Positions 11,587 to 22,147 of a DNA stretch of 64,000 bases are shown one piece after another. Position 1 is the first letter of the stretch, and every line of letters starts with the position of its first letter. This stretch comes from Dichotomocladium elegans (Eukaryota; Mucoromycota; Mucoromycetes; Mucorales; Lichtheimiaceae), in the NCBI GenBank assembly GCA_025716815.1, contig JAIXMN010000020.1, forward strand, positions 248,001-312,000, written 5' to 3'. A model generated the notes under the pieces. It had not been told where the DNA came from and searched no databases. It worked only from the letters and a program-made list of their open reading frames with translations. The position numbers were made by a program, and so were the translations under genes.

Positions 11587-12733
11587 GGATAGATACGTGT
11601 GTCAGGAAATGTACAAATGTAGATGTGCGCGAAAAAAAAATGTGAAGAAAAAAAAAAGCTTGGACCTGGACGGGACGGGCAAAAAGAAAGCAGTATTTAA
11701 AGGCCTTCTTCAGGTCCGATGACGGATAAGGTTACTGAATTATTATCTATCGCATGTGTAGGAGTTTCATATAACTTGTTTTCCAAATAAAAATTTCAGT
11801 ACATAAAAAGATTTCACATCCATCGATTGAATCATGTTTGTTAAATAGAAACATTACCTCTATACATACGCTTTATCGTGGCTTAAGGGCGTCGAAGGAC
11901 CCGACGGTTTAAGCCTTGGTGATTGCGGTGGATAGCCAGAATGGAGAACCAGAAAAGAGAGGAGAACAAGGATAAATGAAGGAACTGACATTGGCGGCCA
12001 TGGCTACGTATCAATCGAGAGAATGTCGGCAGCGGATAGATGCGAAATGTGTCTAGAATCTCCTCTCTTCCATGGCCTCGTGAGGTAAGCATATGATGGG
12101 TCAATCCATAAAGGAGAGCGCTATGTTACGTAGTTTGTAACAAAGCAATGCATAGAAAGATTATATCGGACGAGAATGTGGAAGAGGAGATCAGGGCAGG
12201 TGTCCACAGAGAGACCAGATTTATCCGCTGTCTACGTGTCATTTATATGAAGTAAACGTTGCAATAGACACAACGATCGATAGTATCTTCATTTCAGCAT
12301 ATGACATTCATCATTTGCTGACGCTTTAACTGCGACACATACCAAAAAATCTTCAAGCCAGGATATGATACTGGAGTATATGAAAAGTCTCTTTATGATG
12401 AATAACACTGAATTGTATATAAGAGCCGAGAGTAGCCAGCGTTCCAAGGCGCGGCATTCGTCGCTTACCGGTGCAGATCATGTTTTTTTTTTACCTTTGG
12501 ACCACTCGCATACTGTATATATAGCAGCAATTGATACATATTCCGCCTGAGAAAACATACGCTAACTTCCAAATCAAAGCCGTACTTGCAAGTTATGAAG
12601 TCTCAGGATCACAAAAACAAAATCGCGATTTGCCCAGGATGCGCTTGATGACCAATCGAGTGTCACGTGCATACACGGAAAGATGTCGTACAAAAAAAGC
12701 TTGGCAGATCCATCTCTATAAAAACTTGTTCTT
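11587..12733. other. AT-rich stretch upstream of hexokinase, no gene seen
   Basis: The first about 150 bp (A-tracts at 11632-11656) should be the hexokinase promoter. The rest is AT-rich with only short frames that resemble nothing I know. It may belong to the decayed transposon that follows. Confidence 0.4.
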
Positions 12734-13493
12734 TTGACTCTTTCTCTTTTATACACTTTTAATTATACAAAGATGGCCAAAGTCATGTCGGTAATAAGCG
12801 TGGATATCCTGAACCTATGGACTATGTTGTTAATGAAGAAATGTACATCCCTGCAGTCTGTTTGTTCTCGTACTGAATATCTGCGTGGCATATCTTGCAG
12901 AGATAACTCTGATCTTACTACCGCACACATTCCCAGGAGCAAGGATACAGACATTTAGATGGAAGAAACGGGAATCAAGCGCAGTTACACAGCGTACACT
13001 GACCAAGACAAGGTCATATTTTTCATACTGATACGTAAGTACATCGATATCCTCGAGACTCGATGTATTTAGAGGTATCCTCAGCCTTATGGATAGGTGC
13101 ATTATCCATTACCAAACGATGGCCCTACGTATGTTCATACTTATCTATCTCGTCTATCATAGCCTTAAGGAAGCTGAGATAATGTCCACTTATAGTTCCT
13201 CTGTTAGTAACTTCAGATTGACCTGCCCTCTTTCTTTTCTTAATCGGTGGCTGTGAGAGTATCACGCTATATTTAATGATCCCTGATGATGAGGTTGCTC
13301 CCAAGATAATGGTTATCTTTGCTTTGGTCATTGATATTGTGACCACTGCAGGAATCCTTTTCTTGGGCCATGCCATGCTGCATTTCATATTGTGTATTTT
13401 TATAGAAGCAAAGGATCCATTAGGGTCAGGCTCTGACAAATAATATATATTGATCTTCTCAGTTTTACGAATAGGTACCTTATCCATCACCAA
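12734..13493. pseudogene. Tc1/mariner-type transposase remnants in inverted, mosaic order
   Basis: Plus strand, about 12734-13030: an N-terminal transposase piece with one TAG (12956-12958), containing KRSYTAYTDQDKVIFF, a typical start of fungal IS630/Tc1 transposases. Minus strand, 13493-13030: a DDE-domain piece with AWPKKRIPAVVTISMTKAKI, ITIILGATSSSGIIKYSVIL, GTISGHYLSFLKAMIDEIDK, then after a frameshift GHRLVMDNAPIHKAEDTSKY and RGYRCTY. A second variant of the LVMD..PI motif starts the minus frame at about 13493, fused out of order. So N- and C-terminal parts face each other and the catalytic domain is shuffled. Non-functional. Confidence 0.8.
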
Positions 13494-14757
13494 ATCAGTC
13501 AGCGCTCGAGTTACCGGCCGCTATGTATACCAGTAGAGCGTTTGCTGGTAAGAGATACGATAAATACAGTATTATCACATCAGCAGCTGACACGAGAAAA
13601 GAAAAAGTAGTGAATGTTTCATCCATATCAAGCAAAGACAATATTTCGTAATAATATGTGCTGCTTAAGATACGCAGTGACCTCGAAATCGTTGTTCGTA
13701 TGTACTTCAAGTATATGGAATCAAATGAAGAAGGGCAGTCGCGCTTTAATCATTACGTGTTGGAAGTGAAAACGAGGTCAGGTAAGAAAAAGGATGATAT
13801 TTTCTAGATGAAGTTCTTTCTCGCACTATCTACACATGGCCATTTTACATTCGTTTGTATCCACTATGCTAGTTGCATTTAATACAACAAAATTCCTAGT
13901 CTACAGCTTGCTCCAGAGTATCTTTGATGCTAAAAGATACGGGTCGATACATTGATAGTTGCATCGCAGCGGAAATTGTGGATGCTGATTGTTCTACAGG
14001 GCAGTGGGCTGGATGAATGCGTATAGCCAACCAGTTGCACTGCTATGTGGCAGTAATTTGAAGGTCCATATTTTGAAGTGGCGCCCCCAATCGTGTAGTT
14101 TCGTGAACCGTTGGGGAATAATCAGAATACTGTGCACGTGGGCGAGTACCGTAAACTGGGACTATTCATAACACACCAGGAAATAGGACAATGCATTGTC
14201 ATATCGTCGAACTCGACCGCATACAATAACAGGACACATATAACTCTTTTGCGGGAGTGAACAGCCATCGCTTGGCGTTTGAGGATTGCCACATTCGGGT
14301 GGAATGCGAACATGGGGACCGAAACAGCCGTGCAGATGAGACTTCGTCACCCTTGATCCGATGGGCAAATTCAGCTTATTGCATCGTTGGCTTTTATAGT
14401 TATTCGATCATCGTATTGATGCCCTTGCGGAGATAGTTCGGATTTTCCGTACAGAAAAGGGTTTGGGACTTCTGCTGTCGTGTCAGGTGCATGCGCGATG
14501 TGCTTTGTTTTATCGCCGGGCAGATAGCTTTGTTCTGTCGTAGATTGTATTTCTCTGGTTCTTGCCCTTTGGTTTTTTCTTCGATTCTTGTCCCTCTTGG
14601 TATTCTTCGTCGATATTTGCTCCTTTCCTTCTTTTGCTCCACATTGGACTTGTCTTTTCTTCTCCTCTCTGGTATTTCTATTCTTCTTTTTTCGTTCTTG
14701 CTTTTCTTCTTTGGCTATCAGAATTGCTTTGCCTTTCTCTTTTCGTTTTCCTTGTTA
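13494..14757. other. No gene seen
   Basis: AT-rich sequence with only short frames. The flank of the Tc1/mariner fragment could extend to about 13700. From about 14560 the sequence grades into the pyrimidine-rich repeat. Confidence 0.4.
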
Positions 14758-15466
14758 TGGATCTTCTTCTTTTTCTTCTTCTTTTTCTTCTTCTTTTTCT
14801 TCTTCTTTTTCTTCTTCTTCTTCTTTTTCTTCTTCTTTTTCTTCTTCTTGTTCTTCTTCTTGTTCTTCTTCTTGTTCTTCTTCTTGTTCTTCTTCTTTTT
14901 CTTCTTCTTTTTCTTCTTCTTCTTCTCCTTCTTCTTCTTCTTCTTCTTCTTCTTCTTTTTCTTCTTCTTTTTTTTCTTCTTCTTCTTCTTCTTCTTCTTC
15001 TTCTTGTTCTTTCTCTTTTTCTTCTTCTTGTTTTCCCTTTTCCTTTTCCTATTCCTTTTTCTTTATCTTTATCTTTTTCCTTTTTCTTTTTCCTTTTTCT
15101 TTTTCTTTTTCCTTTTTCTTTTTCTTTTTCTTTTTCTTCTTGTTCTTGTTCTTGTTCTTTTTCTTCTTCTTCTTCTTCTTCTTGTTCTTTCTCTTGTTAT
15201 CTTGTTCTTTTCCTTTTTCTCTTTCTCTTTTTCTTCTTGTTCTTGTTCTTGTTCTTGTTCTTGTTCTTGTTCTTGTTCTTGTTCTTGTTCTTGCTTTTGC
15301 TCTTGCTTTTGCTCTTGCTTTTGCTCTTGCTCTTGCTCTTGCTCTTGCTCTTGCTCTTGCTCTTGCTCTTGCTCTTGCTCTTGCTCTTGCTCTTGCTCTT
15401 GCTCTTGCTCTTGCTCTTGCTCTTGCTCTTGCTCTTGCTCTTGCTCTTGCTCTTGCTCTTGCTCTA
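14758..15466. repeat. Long polypyrimidine/polypurine microsatellite array
   Basis: About 700 bp almost without purines on the plus strand: irregular TTC/TTTTTC triplet-like arrays (14758-15230), then (TTGTTC)n hexamers (about 15234-15293) changing to (TTGCTC)n (about 15294-15464). It reads open in several frames (poly-Phe, poly-Leu/Ser or, on the minus strand, poly Glu-Gln), which is a by-product of the repeat. Such tracts can form triplex (H-) DNA and are unstable. Confidence 0.93.
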
Positions 15467-16260
15467 GTCTAGTGGCGATGTTTTTGCACGTTGCGGGCCA
15501 TTTCATTTGGAGCAGCGCGTAGGCAATGGTCCTTCATACACTTGACTTCGTAACGCATCAGGCAAACCAATAACGAAGATGATCTCCTCAGTGAAGGGGG
15601 TTTAGTGTGTGTATTTTCCCCCCGAAGATTGCGCCGAACGTATATGAACCGCACATTTCGAAGGACATCGCGACAGCCGTACGCTGTCAAATATACCGGG
15701 GTTTTGATGATGGAGGTCTGTCGCCGACCTTTGGGCCACATTTATCTTTGCACGAAGCACCGCCATTTCTTAATCGAGAATGGAAACTTGCACTGAGCAT
15801 GGCATCACCAAGCATGAGCTACGGCCTGCGCGATGAGCTGTAGGTATTGCTGAAAGACCGTACGCGTATACAACCCCTTATTTCCGCCGAAGTTGATAGT
15901 TGCTCCCCTCATTGCTGGACGTCTTCATTCGTAGGACAACAACGCCGTAAAGCAATACGTTGTACTCCCCGGACACTCCGATACGCGAGAATATAAACTC
16001 GCTGCCTTCGTCCAGAACTGCGTTACACGCAGGGTAGGTCTCGGGCCGCCTACCAGGTGGACAGAAGGGGGAGGTGATGGAGAGGGAGAAGAGGGACATC
16101 GGGATCACCCGCACGGAAAGCCATCGAGGGACGGTTTAGACGACTTCTTCTGCAGCTCCTATGATTTCTCAGCAACCTCCGAGCCCGCAACGCTTGGCTA
16201 ACCCCCGCAAACCAACAACAGGCATACACACTGCACGTCCAGAGCTACTCTACTCAAGTG
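15467..16260. other. No gene seen
   Basis: Mixed-composition sequence between the microsatellite and the foldback element. A 78-codon minus-strand frame (16114-15878) resembles nothing I know. Confidence 0.4.
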
Positions 16261-16704
16261 CTACGGGGATTGCTACGAACCTTGATAAAGTAAGTTATGT
16301 CTTATCTTCATGAACACATCCGGTGTACGTGTATGGCTCTTTAAATGATGTGTCTGTTTTCTGAAATGGAAGTCCATGATATAAAAAATGCCTGGTGTTG
16401 CGCTTAAGAGCGCAACACCAGGCATTTGATGTGGATACCTTTCATCGGGATAAAGTTAGTTAGTAAATAGATTTTCATGGCGCAGACTGTAGAAAGGGAA
16501 AATATGCACTTACACTAAAACAGTCGCTGTTGATTATGTGGAAACAGACTTTTTTCCAGGTGCCGCATTGGTCACCAAATGCTCTTCCCAATTTTGAGTG
16601 TATTTCTTGCCTTGTAGGCTGCCAAAAGAAAAAGGTACACTTCTCGGTGTTCATGGAGATAAGACATAACTTACTTTATCAAGGTTCGAAGCAATCTCCG
16701 TTAG
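16261..16704. mobile_element. Foldback/MITE-like element with about 58-bp terminal inverted repeats
   Basis: The segment 16261-16318 is repeated in inverted orientation at 16647-16704. The core (16276-16318 against 16688-16647) contains CGAACCTTGATAAAGTAAGT and runs about 42 bp with one mismatch; the outer about 15 bp have a gap and two mismatches. The 330-bp interior has no coding capacity and includes a perfect 19-bp hairpin. Size, long TIRs and lack of genes fit a non-autonomous DNA transposon. I could not define a target duplication. Confidence 0.75.
16386..16427. repeat. Perfect 19-bp hairpin inside the foldback element
   Basis: The arm at 16386-16404 (AAATGCCTGGTGTTGCGCT) is exactly complementary to 16409-16427, with a TAAG loop. 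It is not followed by a T-tract, so it does not look like a terminator. Confidence 0.9.
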
Positions 16705-17026
16705 AATCGAGCAGAGATAGCCCCAGACGGGCAGCGTGCAAGCCTGCTGCCGATCTGCGGAGGCGTCGCCAAAGCGCTGCAAACTCGAAGGCCGCTGATA
16801 CTCTCATAGGAGCTACAAAAGAAGCCGTCCTCCCCGGCCCAAGACGACTCCCGTGGGGTTCACCCTCCGTCCCATGAACTTGTCTCCCTGCTCCTCGGGG
16901 CGGGGGCGGGGCGGAGGAGGGGGAAGGGGGGAAACGTTGCCGAAATGGCCTATGAAAGCAAAAATAGTCAGTCTTTGTTGATTTAGCTAGACCCAACACT
17001 TACCCGAAGGCCAAAACCACAGCTGC

Positions 17027-17166
17027 TCATGGCGCGACGGCCACAAAGGGCGTCGTCACCACCTTCATCACCACGTCCCCATCACGCAGCATATACGGAA
17101 TGCCGAAGCACTTCCGCATTGCTGGCGTGAGAGGGGGACGGGGATATGGCGCATAGCGCCTGCAGC
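17027..17166 (-). pseudogene. 3' part of a host open frame split by the LTR retrotransposon
   Basis: If the element (17172-22336) and one copy of the GCCGG target duplication are removed, the minus-strand frame starting at 23099 continues here without interruption for 46 more codons, ending at TGA 17029-17027. The piece is basic and Pro-rich at first (RRYAPYPRPPLTP) and ends in VVTTPFVAVAP. The motif YAPYPRPPL repeats YAPYPHPPL of the 5' part. I do not recognise a function. See the 5' part at 22337-23099. Confidence 0.65.
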
Positions 17167-17171
17167 GCCGG

Positions 17172-17360
17172 TGCAGTGGATGGCGTAAACAGACGATAAT
17201 AAGTCGTGAGACTCGAAGCTAGTGAACTTTATCAGAGAAAAGAACGACGATTCGTAATACGAGTGTACGTCTGTATAAACCAAACTGCCAGCGGAGTGGC
17301 CCTCACTACTAAAATTATTCTACTTTTGATATCGCGACACAAATCACTCAGGACACGACA
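17172..17360 (-). repeat. 3' LTR of the Ty3/gypsy element
   Basis: 189 bp, TG...CA ends. I see no difference from the copy at 22148-22336. Flanked outside by GCCGG (17167-17171). Inside, a purine-rich tract on the minus strand (17372-17361, GGAGGAGGGTGA) directly adjoins it and is the likely polypurine primer. Confidence 0.95.
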
Positions 17361-17436
17361 TCACCCTCCTCCAGGCTCTTAGCCGGTTTCAAGTGGACGG
17401 CACGCTTGCAGAGAGCCTGAGTGGGTCTCGTTAGAT

Positions 17437-20400
17437 TTAATTACGGTGGCGCTTGCCATCGTTTGTTTGACTACGAGTAATTCGACCGTTTTGGGCATTG
17501 TCAGTCTTACGTTTCTTGTTTAGTGGAGGTGGATTCTGGCCGATGCGACGCCAGTAAGAGCTTATGGTAATGGTATCATCAAACGAAGATGGTGGCTCCC
17601 AGGAATCATGGGATGCCGAATACCCCTTCCATCTTACTTTATACAAATATCCATTTTTGTTTACTTTGTGAGCTACAATACGATCCACGACGAAGCGCTC
17701 TCCGGAATTTTCTTCAGTTTGCAAAACTAGTTTCAGTTCAGAAGGTGTGTAAGCTCTGCGCTCTAAGTCATTTTGCATGTCTCTTAATTCATAAGATCCA
17801 CCTTTAGTCATGCGAACTATGGTGTAAGGACCTTCGTACTCGGCATCAAATTTGCCTTGTTTTTCACGGACTCTGACCATGACTTGGTCGCCTGACTTAA
17901 AACGTACTATTTTGTGCTTTTCATCAAACTGCTTTTTCCGGTTTTCATTAATTGTGTTCGTGCGCTCATTGATTGCCGGGAATATGACTTCCTCCATGTT
18001 TTTTATGACTTTCAACATTTCTTGGGCACTTAACGGTTTCTTCGGTTTGTCATTACGATAATCTTTGAGTTCATTCATGTTGCGAGCAAACATTAGAGAG
18101 AAAGGTCTGGACTTATGCCGTTCTGAGACTTTTACGTTCAGTGCAAGTTGCATCGTGGGAACAAATATGTCCCAGTCTTCTATAGCACCGTCAAGTCTTT
18201 TCTTGATGCCTCTAATTGCAGACTGTACCCACCTCTCGGCAGTGCCATTGCTTGAGGCAAAATATGGAGTAATAAGTCTGCGTTCAAAGCCAACTGTTTC
18301 CGCAAATAGTTCCATTAATCTGTTAGCAAATTCAGTGCCATTATCAGATTGTAAGATGCGGGGAGGTCCGAAATCACACCAAATTTGGACTAATTCTTTA
18401 ACAATTGTGTCGGCTTGTTTGTTTGGAATGGGACGTAATATGCAGAACCTTGTACAAACGTCCACCAGGACCAAGAGGTAAACATTACCACGCTTTGTTA
18501 GTGGCAAGGGTCCTGCCAAATCAATTGCCCAGTGATCTCCAGGTATTTCAGCGCTAATTGGGCGCAAAGGATTATAACCTTTTCTCATTACGTTGAATTT
18601 CTGACACTGTGGACACGCTTGTGTGATTTTTAGGGCATCTTCTTTTAGGTTCGGCCAATGAAGGCCCTTGTGATGTAGGTCTTTTATAATGGCTTCAGCG
18701 CCAAAATGACCAAACAAATGTGATTCCATAAGTAATTCGTGGCGGTCCTCGACAGGAGGTACCACGGCTTCCTGGATCAATTTCGCAGAGCGATTTGCAG
18801 GCTCTACTTTTTGTTTGGTGCGATTAGAAAGCTCTGCGGGTTCACCCTTCCCCAGCAACTTTGCCGGAGGGAAAAGGCGGGATAAAGCGTCAGGCAAAAC
18901 GTTGTGTATGCCGGGCAGATAGACGACGTCGAAATTATAATCCAGGATGCGGTCAAGCCACTTTGTGAGCATGGGATTGAGCTCTTTCTGAGAATTTAGA
19001 TACGTAAGGCTACGATGATCACAGAATACAGTGAATTTGTTGCTCCATAATGCTGTATGGTAAGAGTTGAGTGCGAACACAATAGCAAGGAGTTCTAATT
19101 TTGTCACAGAATAATTCCGCTCGGAAGTCGATAGGGATCTAGCCTTGAAGGAGATGTATCGTTTGTGTCCAGCGTCATCCAACTGATACAGTACGGCAGA
19201 AATGCCAGTTCGGCTAGCATCAGTGGCGACATAAAATTGACGAGAAAAGTCAGGTTGGTAAAGGACAATGTTTTGTTTTAGCATCTGCTTGAGCGTGTCA
19301 AATGCGACTTGATGTTCTTGTTTCCAAACTGGTCGTAAATCGGCAATATTACGCAATTTGTCCAATGGATTGGTCAAAACCGATGCTTTAGCCAGGTGCT
19401 CTCGGTGGAAGTTGATCATTCCCAGAAAGGCAGCGACTTGTTTACCCGTAACGGGAGTCGGGATTTCGTCAATGATGGCCAACTTACGTGGATCCAAACT
19501 TTTTCGGCCGCCCTCGGATATACAATATCCAAGAATGTACACTGTTCGCATAGCGAAGCAGCACTTTTTAGGATTAAGCACTAAGTTGACGTTGCTTAGT
19601 CGTTGAATTACAGTTGCTACATGAGTAATGTGCTCTTGCATGTTGGCGGAGAAAATAATGATATCATCCACAAAGGTTGCGACATAAGGTAAGTCCGAGA
19701 GAAGGACGTTCATACAGCGTTGAAATTTGCTGCTGATTGTTTTAATGCCAAAAGGGCAACCCACGAAGCAGTACCTACGGCCATCGACGACCGAGGTAAA
19801 ACTCGTCTTAATTTGGTCGGGTTCATGTATTGGTAAACGATGAAATGCTGCGGTAGCATCCAAAGTGGTAAACACGTTGTACTGAGGTTGACCGACCGTG
19901 TTCATGATATCGCTGATTAGCGGAATGTTGACAAACTCGTCTTTCAATAAAGTGTTGAGGAGACGTGGGTCAATTACTACTCTCCAAGAGGTGTAACGCC
20001 CATCTTTTTCTGACTTTTTTGGAGCCAGGGTAATAGGATTATTCCACTTACCATAAGCAGCATCTGGAGGCACTTCGCGTATCACTCCGTCAGCAAGCCA
20101 TTTGTCAAAAGTTTCTTTCAGCAAAGGTTTATGCTTTTCAGCGATATTGTACTGGCGGCGATAAGCCGTTTTCCCGGGAGGAGTTGACAAATGTACAACA
20201 GCCTCTGGTAATGTGCAAAAAGCATTTGTTGGTATGGCTTTGTTTACCGCCAAAAGGGGATTAATCTTCTCAAACAATTGAGTACGCTCCAATTCAGTAC
20301 CAGCTGGTGACGCGTTTGGTTTGGGAATCTTTTCTTTCTCATTCCCGTCATCGTTCTCTTTTGCGCCATTGTCCCAAGTGGAGACAAGCCCAGTATATCC

Positions 20401-22137
20401 AATACCGAAATGAGGCATGAGATCAGTACCAATGCTCATAACATGGTTGTTGCTTAGATTCATAATTTCAAAACTATGTTTCAGACGGCGATTGTTATAC
20501 TGTACGTTCAATTGATTTGTAGAGCCAATACGGTCAATCGCAAGGGAATTATCAGCCAAGTGTATTTTTCCAGCAACATGGCTGTTTATTATAAAGCTGT
20601 GCTTTTTGGCAAAAGAGAGGTCGACCGAGGAAAAATTCGCTCCTGAGTCAAGCAACGCCCAAACTCGCTGGCCCTCTATTGTTACAGGTATAACGATTTC
20701 CTCTTTGTGAGTTCTCGACTGTTTGCATTTGGTTGCAGCACGGGAAAGCTTACATTGTTGGAGGAGGGTTAGAGCTTCGGCCATTTCCTCATCGTCATCG
20801 GTGGGAGCACCAGCTTCATCATTTTCCTCCTCAGCTGCATTGGATTGCTGGAATACCAGCGTGGCCATTCGGTTGGCCCATTCTCGACCTTCCTTACGCT
20901 CATTAGGCGCGATTTGCGGCTTATTTTTTGAAATCGATGCAGGCGATTTGTAGTTTGGGCAACTATGCTGGCTGCTAAACTGCACAGCAATGCCCTTTTT
21001 CAAGCAATGCTTGCACGGATTAGTGACCAATTTTTGGGGTCTACCCTTACCATTGCTGAAGGAATCCTTATTGCGTTTGAACCGACTTGCACGATTAAGT
21101 GGCTGCGCTTCATGTGGGCGCTTGGTGCCGGACGTGTTGGGAGTTGGCAAGGATGCCATGTGCTTATTCAGTTCGCGAATGTCTTTGGGCCATTCGGTGC
21201 CGAAGTTCTTAGCTAAAAAGCTAGTGACGACGCGGTGGGATTCCGGTGTCATATTTTCCAAAAGCAACGCAGAAATTAGCGGATGGTCAGATTCAAGTTT
21301 TGCTGAATACACAGCTTTGATGAAGCGCTGGAGGTAATGGTTGATCGATTCCCTATCGCCTTGGTAGCAGTTAAGTACCTCGACAATGAGTCGATACTCC
21401 TCCGTTGCTGTGTCAAATAGATTGACGATTGTTTTTTGGACGACTGCCCAAGAGTGAGTTTGTTCACCCTCTTTTGTAGGATTTTGTACGAGTTCCTGCT
21501 CGAGTTGTTCGCGCTGGGCTGCGTCCAATGCGCGAAGCAAAAGACGAGGCCACAGCTTATCCAAATGCTTGGACAATCCGGCATAACCGATCACCGTTTC
21601 AAAGGCGATTGCCCATTGCTGGGCCGAAGCATAAACTTGCTTGGCCTCCGGGTTTGAATGCTTGGTGGTGCGCGTGTTGAGGTACGGAATGTCCTTCGGA
21701 AGTTTAACTCGGTCGTAGTCGAATTCGGCAGCGACCGGCTGTTGGTGCGACACAGGCACTGGTTCACCCGTGAGCTCGGGGACGAGCGGGAACTGGACTT
21801 TCCACAGCTCCCGGCACTGCGAAAGATTTTCTTGGGCGGCCTTGATGGCGGCAAAGGCGGCTTGGCGTGCTTCTTGCGACGCGCCTTGTTCGTGCACAAC
21901 ACGATTCCACGCTCTTGTCAAGTCGCCTAGTTCGGCGACGAAGGTGCGGCAGACTGACAAGGCTGCATCCTGTGGCGACGCATGGTCCGAGAAGACCGAG
22001 CCATTCTGGCTGGTGCCAGCAGACACGGGGGTGCCGATGTTGTTGTTGTTGGTGGTGGTGTTCATGTTGTTGCTGTTGTTGTTGTTGTGTTTTTGGTGGT
22101 GGTGGTGGTGGTGGTGGTGGTGGTGATGAGAATTCAC
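17437..22137 (-). CDS. Gag-Pol polyprotein of the Ty3/gypsy element (chromodomain integrase)
   Basis: Single frame of up to 1566 codons. The upstream end is GTG and the first in-frame ATG is at 22065, so the His12 tract and the first Asn-rich residues may be untranslated. Order: Asn/His-rich leader, Gag, an unusual Cys/His knuckle (PCKHCLKKGIAVQF..HSCP), aspartic protease (VWALLDSGANFSSVD), reverse transcriptase (VATFVDDIIIFS), RNase H (YVATDASRTGISAVLYQ; PDALSRLF), integrase with HHCC zinc domain (LFGHFGAEAI..CPQCQKF) and DDE core (WAIDLAGPLP; ILQSDNGTEFANR), and a C-terminal chromodomain (YLYKVRWKGYSASHDSWEPP). RT-RNaseH-IN order and the chromodomain place it with chromoviruses. No stop or frameshift is present. 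Confidence 0.95.
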   Translation of the reverse strand: MNSHHHHHHHHHHHQKHNNNNSNNMNTTTNNNNIGTPVSAGTSQNGSVFSDHASPQDAALSVCRTFVAELGDLTRAWNRVVHEQGASQEARQAAFAAIKAAQENLSQCRELWKVQFPLVPELTGEPVPVSHQQPVAAEFDYDRVKLPKDIPYLNTRTTKHSNPEAKQVYASAQQWAIAFETVIGYAGLSKHLDKLWPRLLLRALDAAQREQLEQELVQNPTKEGEQTHSWAVVQKTIVNLFDTATEEYRLIVEVLNCYQGDRESINHYLQRFIKAVYSAKLESDHPLISALLLENMTPESHRVVTSFLAKNFGTEWPKDIRELNKHMASLPTPNTSGTKRPHEAQPLNRASRFKRNKDSFSNGKGRPQKLVTNPCKHCLKKGIAVQFSSQHSCPNYKSPASISKNKPQIAPNERKEGREWANRMATLVFQQSNAAEEENDEAGAPTDDDEEMAEALTLLQQCKLSRAATKCKQSRTHKEEIVIPVTIEGQRVWALLDSGANFSSVDLSFAKKHSFIINSHVAGKIHLADNSLAIDRIGSTNQLNVQYNNRRLKHSFEIMNLSNNHVMSIGTDLMPHFGIGYTGLVSTWDNGAKENDDGNEKEKIPKPNASPAGTELERTQLFEKINPLLAVNKAIPTNAFCTLPEAVVHLSTPPGKTAYRRQYNIAEKHKPLLKETFDKWLADGVIREVPPDAAYGKWNNPITLAPKKSEKDGRYTSWRVVIDPRLLNTLLKDEFVNIPLISDIMNTVGQPQYNVFTTLDATAAFHRLPIHEPDQIKTSFTSVVDGRRYCFVGCPFGIKTISSKFQRCMNVLLSDLPYVATFVDDIIIFSANMQEHITHVATVIQRLSNVNLVLNPKKCCFAMRTVYILGYCISEGGRKSLDPRKLAIIDEIPTPVTGKQVAAFLGMINFHREHLAKASVLTNPLDKLRNIADLRPVWKQEHQVAFDTLKQMLKQNIVLYQPDFSRQFYVATDASRTGISAVLYQLDDAGHKRYISFKARSLSTSERNYSVTKLELLAIVFALNSYHTALWSNKFTVFCDHRSLTYLNSQKELNPMLTKWLDRILDYNFDVVYLPGIHNVLPDALSRLFPPAKLLGKGEPAELSNRTKQKVEPANRSAKLIQEAVVPPVEDRHELLMESHLFGHFGAEAIIKDLHHKGLHWPNLKEDALKITQACPQCQKFNVMRKGYNPLRPISAEIPGDHWAIDLAGPLPLTKRGNVYLLVLVDVCTRFCILRPIPNKQADTIVKELVQIWCDFGPPRILQSDNGTEFANRLMELFAETVGFERRLITPYFASSNGTAERWVQSAIRGIKKRLDGAIEDWDIFVPTMQLALNVKVSERHKSRPFSLMFARNMNELKDYRNDKPKKPLSAQEMLKVIKNMEEVIFPAINERTNTINENRKKQFDEKHKIVRFKSGDQVMVRVREKQGKFDAEYEGPYTIVRMTKGGSYELRDMQNDLERRAYTPSELKLVLQTEENSGERFVVDRIVAHKVNKNGYLYKVRWKGYSASHDSWEPPSSFDDTITISSYWRRIGQNPPPLNKKRKTDNAQNGRITRSQTNDGKRHRN

Positions 22138-22147
22138 GAAAAAAAAG

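Noticed and set aside
14491..15522. Very long open frames (up to 343 codons, poly-Phe/Leu/Ser; 145 codons poly Glu-Gln on minus)
   Set aside because: They are translations of the polypyrimidine microsatellite; no start context, domain or splice structure supports a gene.
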